Below, one piece after another: positions 57,590 to 64,000 of a DNA stretch of 64,000 bases (position 1 is its first letter; every line of letters starts with the position of its first letter). Both the position numbers and the translations under genes were made by a program. A model generated the notes under the pieces. It made no database searches. It was not told the origin of the DNA and saw only the letters and a list, made by a program, of their open reading frames with translations. Source of the DNA: Gnetum montanum. Its lineage: Eukaryota > Streptophyta > Gnetopsida > Gnetales > Gnetaceae. Where the stretch lies: positions 59,362 through 123,361 of the forward strand of contig MNCI01038233.1 in assembly GCA_015680685.1 (NCBI GenBank). Reading direction: 5' to 3'.

Positions 57590-59591
57590 TACCTTGGGGA
57601 TAAGGTAATCGTCGGGGTGCTTTCTGTTTGTTAAGTCATGGGTTAAGTGTATACACCCCAGACTCTTGCATATGTGAGATTATTGGGCAACATCCCTTAG
57701 GATGGTCATACTGGCATATCTCACATCCACCATCATTGTCCGTATTAGACTCCACAACCTCTTTGGTGATGGTCATTTTACCCTAACCTTTGTTATGTGC
57801 ATGGTCCAAATCCCTCTTTTTCTTTTTATCATAGTCACTACTTTGCTCCTTAGACTCCTCTACGATTTTAAAGATGGTTTCAAATCTACTATCTAAGGAG
57901 TCCCACATTGGATCTATCTTAGCTAACACTTCTGTTGTTAATTTTTGAAGTAGCAAGGTTTTTCTATTCACCATCTCTTCAAGTGGTGTCTCATCCTCCT
58001 CCTCATAGAATCTTACTCCCCTTCTTTGGAGGGAAGGATCACGATTATATTCTTCTACGCTTTCTCTCTTGCGTAGCTCTCCTTCTTCCTTAGCTACTTG
58101 CTCCAAAAATCTATGGATATGATGGGACCTAAGCTCTGATAATCTCCCTTGGGCATACATTCCAAGGGTTCTCCTAGTTTCATGCTTGAGTCCATCTACA
58201 AGATGGCGTAGTTGATCCTGCTACAAGTAACCATGGCTCGGGCAACAATGTAGCAATGCATAATATCAGCCCATGGCAACATCTAAGGGTTCATGATTTT
58301 CTTGCATCCATCCTTGGATCTTCTTTAGCAAGTTGGACACCCGGGAGTATGTTTGATATTTATCATTAAACAGTTCTAGCATCATACTCCACCTTCGAAT
58401 GGATTCTGGTTCTAAGGACTAATACCAACTTTCTGCTTCTTTTATCAGTGTCCTTGGAAAAAACTTTAAATTTTTCCACTCATTCTCAATGTTCTGCAAG
58501 GCACATGCATCATGGAATGCTTGTAGATGGTTCTAAGGATCAACGTTGTACCCCCCCTCAAATCGTAGGATATTATTCATGTCTAGTCTTTTAATCCTGC
58601 TATCTTTTTGGTGCCTTGTAGGTATTCTAAAAGCCTCTGTGATGTCTAACATGCCTTGGGTTGCAAGTAGGGGTTCTTCATGGTCATTTCTCTCATAGCA
58701 TCTATGGTGTCTACGTGGTTCCCTACTTTCCCTTTTTCCATGCCTTGATTCTCTAGAGTACCCTCATCCTTGCTCTCGACTCTCTCATCGAGGTTTTTCA
58801 CTTTGCTTAGCCTTATACTCACGGTTAGGTTCCTTATGACTGCATCCTAATGTTGAAGAAGAGGGTGAATGTGATGATGAAGGTGAAGAAGAAGGAGAAC
58901 CACTACCATGACGATGTTTCCTAACCTCTCTTTGATGGTCCCGGCTTCGATTTTGATGACGATCAGAATGCTCACCCTTATCTTGTGTTTGTGTTCCCTC
59001 GTTGAACACTTGGTGTTTGTGGATTAGAACTAGGGTTGTGAGTAGTGGAGTGAAGGTTTTGATACACCATCTCCTCACCATCATTAGGAGGGGGAACATC
59101 ATTTTGTGGAGAACCTATTGAAATAGGTTGACCACCCTCAATTTTTCTTATGATAGGCGAAGCATTATGGGGTCCTTTTCCCTTCAACGATGCATGGTAA
59201 CTCTCTTGCCGCAAGTCCATTGACATTGCACTTATGTGGGATGGTAGTCCCTTGCATTGTAATCGCATGCAATGTACTTAGCGTATAATTGTGACATACC
59301 TATTTGTGCAAGGACATGAAGGAGCATGTTAGGGGCTGCTCTGTTTGGAGGCAACACTATGTTACCCTCCAAGTCTCTCCAACACAATTGTTCATCTTGA
59401 TGGAAGACAAAGGTAAAGTCAGGTATATATTCATTGTGATGAATATATACCACACTGAATTGTTGAGGAACTGGCGGATTTTGGTTATGTGTGTTGTGTC
59501 GTCGACTGTCGCTAGTGTTGTTCCTAGGCGGTGAAGTTATTTTGTTTGAAGAAAGAGACATTTTAGTCTTGTTTGGTGTGTTGTTTACCAT
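57590..59591 (-). pseudogene. gag of the pol-deleted Ty3 element
   Basis: A start MVNNTPNKTKMSLSSNKITS at 59591 leads into the N-terminal block (YIPDFTFVFHQDEQLCWRDL, GNIVLPPNRAAPNM). A Ser/Arg-rich region follows (58785-59100). Then comes a Retrotrans_gag domain: NHLQAFHDACALQNIENEWK, AESWY, SLEPESIRRWSMMLELF and LLKKIQGWMQENHEP. A long helical C-part (MYAQGRLSELRSHH; VNRKTLLLQKLTTEVLAKID) ends with CEICQYDHPKGCCP and GVYTLNP. A handful of stops and frameshifts break it. It is the most complete gag in the window and the reference for the other copies. Confidence 0.85.
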
Positions 59592-59685
59592 TATGTTATT
59601 TTCTCTTGATTAACCCTAAGGGTTCATTTTAGCTCCCAATGATGTGAATGATTTCCTATGTTCTACATAGCACACAAACAACTAA

Positions 59686-59703
59686 GTCCCCGACAATGGT
59701 GCT
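59686..59703 (-). other. Primer binding site, tRNA-Asp type
   Basis: The sense strand reads AGCACCATTGTCGGGGAC, two bases from the LTR end. It equals the plant tRNA-Asp-type site except for a few G-to-A or C-to-T changes. Confidence 0.8.
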
Positions 59704-59705
59704 AA

Positions 59706-60509
59706 TGATGAGTGGCGAGGTACCCCTACACTCAACCATATGAATACGAGCATCTCACGCACGATCCGATCGAAATCCAAGGACTAAGTGCTTACGTGCC
59801 CTAATGGAACGCTTAATGTTAATCAATATTTATCTTTCCAAACTTACTTGTATTGTCATAGTTGTATGGTTAAGTAAGTTTGAGGTATGTGATTTTTATG
59901 TCTTTTATGTTTTTAACGCCTTATGCTAAGAGGGAAGGGTGAAGAGACTAAGTGACTAACTATTCACTAACTAAGTTCTAATTGTCCTAGCACCAGTATC
60001 TATTCCCACTTTCCGCACACACCTTGAACCAGTGCAATGCTACTGGGATTACCAAACGCTACTTGTTATTGGGTTACCAAACGTTACACATGTGCTCGAA
60101 GTGGTCGTACTGAATGCACTTTACTAGGAGAGTTAAGGGTTGAGAAAGATTAATTATCTAATAAATTATTTAAACATTTAATAGTAATTAAATCCTATTT
60201 AGCTTAGTCCATGTACTACAAGGTTTATCAGAAAGTTCATCTTTATTGCCGTACACAAATGTGTACTTAGGTACAATTTGCTTGAATAAAGATCCATTCA
60301 CTTTGAGACTCCTACTGTGGGCACGTGGAAATTATTATATCTCTAGAATGGTAAAACTACCAAAGTTTGGCTAAGGGTCTAGATTTAGATGATTGAACAA
60401 GGGAAAGCTGTCTCTTATTTATAGAACTAGCAACGAGCTGCGATATCGCGTACGCGATATCGCAGGGGCCAACGCGATATTGCGACTGATGTGATATTTC
60501 GTCTCATTA
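59706..60509 (-). mobile_element. 5' LTR of the pol-deleted element, complete
   Basis: The plus strand runs from TGATGAG (59706) to CTCATTA (60509), so the LTR ends form an inverted repeat TGATGAG/CTCATCA with one change. In element orientation: U3 start, palindrome cluster, CTATAAATAAG (60415-60425), AATAAAG (about 60241-60247), then U5 and the PBS. The length is about 804 bp. Confidence 0.88.
60415..60485 (-). promoter_or_regulatory. U3 core promoter: palindrome cluster plus TATA box
   Basis: A perfect 26-bp palindrome (60439-60464; arm TGCGATATCGCGT), a further CGCGATATTGCG and a TGATAT word lie directly upstream of CTATAAATAAG in element orientation. The same order is found, more decayed, at 54280-54373 and 270-365. 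Promoter function follows from the place in U3; the role of the palindrome is inferred. Confidence 0.65.
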
Positions 60510-60539
60510 CTATGGCTATGGATATAGTCACCTTGTTGC

Positions 60540-60990
60540 TACTATTGTCATGGTGTTGTCCTTAAAATGCACCATATGACATTATCCAAGAATCCTAAAG
60601 TAGTAACAAGGAAGGATGAACTCAAGGTGCACTACACCTCAAACCTCACAATACCTACACAAAGCATAAATGCATACAACTCATTAATCCAAGATTAGTG
60701 GCATAGTAAGTATGCCATAATAAATGTATAAGCTACAAGACCAATGAGGTGCAAATACACAATAACCATAGAAATAGAACTACCATATATGTATAACACC
60801 ATTTCCTTTAAGAGCTAAGACACATTCATACTCTAATGCATCTTGCCCTAAGTTCTACTTTGAAGAGATGGGTAGTGGTTTGAGCCAAGGAGGTAAATCC
60901 TCCCCGACATGCCTAAATATCCTCTGATGAGGTTTATAAAGGAATAAAGATCATGTAGCTTTATTGGTGATGGTTAAGATAGCATTGAAC
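60540..60990 (-). other. LTR-like sequence right of the pol-deleted element
   Basis: 60797-60867 matches 53300-53385 in the same orientation. A TTTATAAACC word lies at about 60930-60940 on the minus strand. It looks like part of an old LTR of another family. I could not find its ends. Confidence 0.4.
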
Positions 60991-60999
60991 CTATGAAGA

Positions 61000-63475
61000 T
61001 CTCCACACTCCTCAAGCCCTTATTCTAGAAGGAAAAAACATTCAATCCACTAGTGAGGCATATTTTCTTATACCTACTATTACTTCCTTCAACTTGAACA
61101 TGTCTATTGATGACCTTATTTTCTCTTTATTATTTGTAAGATCATGGATGGTCCAAGCTAATTTGCTTAGATTCTCTATCGTGGCTACCTTCCAAGGACA
61201 TGCTAGAGTGGGAAACATTTCATGAGCATTCACAAACTAGATAGTGAAATGTTTATGTTCAATATTAAATGACTTCACCATGTTCTTTAACTCTTAGAAA
61301 TTTGACATTATCTTGCTCAAGGTCTCTGTTACTTCTCTTTAATCTTATATGTGACGTTGAGGACCTTGAGTGTTGCATTGGTAATCTGTAGCTTTCATTA
61401 TGTCTTACATAAGATTTTGTGCTCATTTTCATTCAATAACTATAAGCTCTCCACTTGTTTCTTTGACTTTAAACAAGGTCAATCAATAATTAGCATTTTC
61501 AAATTAGTGTAGCGTATGTTGACAAGCTTCATGTACTCTGTCATCTTCTTAATTTGTAATTTCTTTATTTTAATATCTACCTAATTATAGGCATTGCAAC
61601 CATTAAAAATGTGTTGCCAAATGTTACCTTGGAGCTACTAAAAGGCTTGATTAATCTTTATCTTAGCCAATTTTATTTCCTTTTCATTTATCTCTTTTTG
61701 CATGTCCACCTATTTCCTAAGAATATTTTTGATCTTTTCATACTTAAGGATTTCATTTTATAGATAGTAATCTTGATGGCTAACTTCTGTTAGATGGTCC
61801 TAACCTTCTTTATGTTGAGATTCTCATTTTCTATTACTAGTTAACTGATAGGGGCCTTCTTGGCCAAGACCATAAGAGATTTATTAACAATATGCATAGC
61901 AAACCAATCTTGAACACCAAAGATGATGGAAACATAAATTGCAAAGTTTACTTGTATGTATTGTTCTATCTAATAAGTGAAAATATTATAATACATATGA
62001 TATAAGTTAAGAAATCCATATTTCCTTGATAGAAAAATTATAGTTTTATAAATTTTATAATGTTATAATTTTTATGTATTTTATAAATATAAAGAATAAA
62101 ATGAAAATTAAAACCTATTGTAATCCTTTATAGGATAGGCGTAACATAAAAATTAAATATACACATAAATTGTATTATAATCCCTTATGGGATAAGCATG
62201 ACAGTAATACACAAAAGTGATAAAATATCCTTAGTCACATCCTCTATAGCCCAACATCATTCCATATAGGTATGACCTCCTTAGGTAGGGCACAATTATT
62301 GTAAAGCTTCACATGACTATGCAAATCTATCTAAAGAAATTAAATTAATTATAATTTCTAAATATAAAAAGTAATTTTCTTAATAAATTATCCTCATCAA
62401 GGTTCAAAAAAATAAAATTAAAAAATTTAAGAAAATCAAATTGAGGTTTATTCATTATAGAAATACTAAACTTTGCATCAATGAAATGGTTTTGGGCTAC
62501 AAAAGCATGACATCACTTTAATAGAGTTTGACTGTACGATGAATTAATAACTGAAAAATACCAAATTAAATAAATTAAACACTTAGCCAAGGGAGGAGTA
62601 GAAGCTCTTATGTAAAATAAATATTAGAAAATGAAAGATAATTTTAAACTTTTCCATTTGGATATTAATAGTTTTTGGGTTTATAATATCACACTAGGTG
62701 AGGTAGTGCATCACATGTGGCAATGCACTAAGGGTAATGCCTCACTAGGTATGGCTTTGAACTAGGTACAACATCATGCCACATGTCATAGCACACCAAG
62801 CATGGCATCACACTAGGTGAAGTAGTGCACCAAGTATACATTACCATTCTTGCAAAACAAGCTCAAACTATAGGTTTAAGTGGACATAAATAAATTCATG
62901 CATTTAGTCTTACATAGCAATCCAAAAATATCACTGGATACTACATCATTACTTCATATTTGTAGACCTTGGCTAATTGCTCCTAGAGATGGTTGAGACA
63001 TTCTTCCATTTTCTATTTTTTTATTGATCTTTAGAAACCTTATCTTTTCTTTGGCAAGCTTTTGATTTTTCTTGCACACCATTAGAAGGTTCTTGTTTAA
63101 TTCATTCAATATTTTTTTTATTAAGACCTCATTCTAAGTGGCCTTCTTCTTCTCCATCTTTAGTGATTATTATTTAGCCTTTAGCTATTCAAAGATGTCA
63201 TCTTTGGTAAGGCCTTATTCATGGAGAGTTTGATTTTATAGTTGAGCTTAGAGTTGTGCAACTTCAGCTCTCAATTCTTGATTTATTGTTTCACCTTCTT
63301 GAAGTTGTGTTTCTATGATAATTAGCATGTATCTAATTTCAATATGTGTTGATTGAATTAAGGTGATGTATTCTGGAATGTTAAAGATATTAGGATTCAA
63401 TATCCTAACTTCCATAAGCCTCTTCAGCACCTCCTTATGTTGCATTACATTCATACCCCTCTGATGAAACATCAA
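61000..63475 (-). pseudogene. Decayed coiled-coil ORF of unknown function
   Basis: From 63475 the minus strand reads MMFHQRGMNVMQHKEVLKRL, then an open run to QEGETINQELRAEVAQL and, with stops, on to EKIRFLKINKK (about 62990). After about 1 kb without coding, a matching style resumes near 61910: AMHIVNKSLMVLAKKAP, EKIKNILRK, DMQKEINEKEIKLAKIKIN, LQIKKMTEYMKLVNIRY. It ends with an open 63-codon run, MFPTLACPWKVATIENLSKL, through 61042. The composition is that of long alpha-helical coiled coils. It could be an accessory ORF of a retroelement, split by an insertion or an intron. I recognise no family. Confidence 0.4.
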
Positions 63476-63479
63476 TAAG

Positions 63480-64000
63480 ATAGGCTACGTCAACATAGCC
63501 CTATTGACATATCCCCATTGACACATGTTCAGATGCATTTATGTAGATATGTTGATGCTTATGTAGTTATTGCCTATGTAAATGTGTGCATCCCTATGGC
63601 ACTTTTCAGTCATAGCACTAGCCAAACTTTTATAATTTCTTTTTCCTAAAGGTAGAATATTTTCTTGCTAAGTGTTCACAATCTAAATCTAACAGATTGT
63701 ATGGACTTTTATTTGAATTCCCTTGTACTTGAACACATTGGCATAATGAAAATAAAATTGAGATATCCTATATTTATTATAGTGGTTACATTAGTTTAAT
63801 TCTACTTTACCACACTTTACTTTACATTCACTTTCCATTCCTATCATTAATTAAGTAATTAAATAATTAATGTTATTAATTATAAACATGTAAGTACAAC
63901 CACTTTGAGTATAACATGTTAACACTTTGTAATCCAAGTAGTGGATATTTGATACACCCAGTAATAGCTACTTGGTAACCTAGTAGTGTTAACACTAGTT
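63480..64000 (+). mobile_element. LTR (5' part), running off the window
   Basis: 63700-63770 (GTACTTGAACACATT, then AAAATAAAATTGAGA) matches 17365-17410 of the plus-strand LTR around its AATAAA signal. Further right, phrases like 'acttggtaacctagtagtg' match the U5-like part near 17630. Upstream are inverted words (GTCAACATAG and TATGTTGATG) ahead of a weak TATA-like TATGTAAAT. The element body would lie beyond the window. Confidence 0.55.

Larger units (their letters stand above)
53642..60509 (-). mobile_element. Non-autonomous Ty3 element with LTRs, gag and PR but no RT/RNase H/INT
   Basis: Two LTRs in the same orientation frame a minus-strand internal region. The order on the sense strand is LTR (60509-59706), tRNA-Asp-type PBS, gag, PR, a short linker, the last codons of integrase, about 1.9 kb noncoding, LTR. 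Comparison with copy 1 places a clean deletion of about 2.76 kb between the pre-RT linker and the integrase tail (junction near 56266-56272). The LTRs agree at roughly nine of ten positions by eye, and many differences are CpG decay. Confidence 0.85.

Noticed and set aside
60439-60464. MicroRNA precursor hairpin at the 26-bp palindrome
   Set aside because: A perfect palindrome has no loop and is far shorter than plant precursors. It sits in U3 upstream of the TATA box.

Overview
The window looks like nuclear DNA from a seed plant, most probably a gymnosperm (inference). It is AT-rich and very gene-poor, and it is packed with old LTR retrotransposons decayed by point mutation, including lineages typical of plants: Athila/Tat-type Ty3 elements, a chromovirus with a chromodomain and a 3.1 kb LTR, Ty1/copia, and an RTE-like LINE. 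The two host genes have plant-type exons with GT/AG introns. I see no rRNA, tRNA gene or CRISPR array.

Layout. 1-365 is a truncated LTR. 366-1055 is a Ty1/copia integrase remnant. 1056-8840 is an Athila/Tat-type Ty3 copy on the + strand (gag, PR, RT, RNase H, INT, then a spacer, a palindrome/TATA segment and a further ORF). 10268-14190 (-) is a pseudogene of an AVT6/SLC38-type amino acid transporter. 17111-19150 is the 5' end (LTR, primer binding site, gag N-part) of a second + strand Ty3 element. It is interrupted by a 5'-truncated Tat-lineage element on the - strand (19153-24790). 24850-31985 is gag C-part, pol and the 3' module of a + strand copy. 32276-39037 is a chromovirus body with a full 3' LTR. 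39080-41070 is a copia remnant (-). 41072-45598 is a gag-only LTR element (-). 47141-48881 (-) is the only intact gene, a four-exon GDSL lipase/esterase. 49296-52490 holds tandem SINE-like heads and an RTE-like LINE. 53642-60509 is a Ty3 element (-) with two LTRs, gag and PR, but with RT, RNase H and INT cleanly deleted. 60540-64000 holds LTR-like pieces and a decayed coiled-coil ORF.

How the parts relate. The Athila/Tat-type gag-pol copies at 1.1-8.8 kb and 24.9-32 kb and the deleted element at 53.6-60.5 kb are one extended family. The two long copies show what the short one lost. The two pol-less, LTR-flanked elements (41.1-45.6 and 53.6-60.5 kb) resemble the TR-GAG class and would need enzymes from relatives to move. 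A pattern cuts across the families: between the LTR start and the TATA box there is repeatedly a cluster of short palindromes, each family having its own word. The clearest is a perfect 26-bp palindrome at 60439-60464.

Limits. Boundaries of decayed elements are set by eye from internal comparisons. No database search was possible. Identities are judged by reading, not computed.
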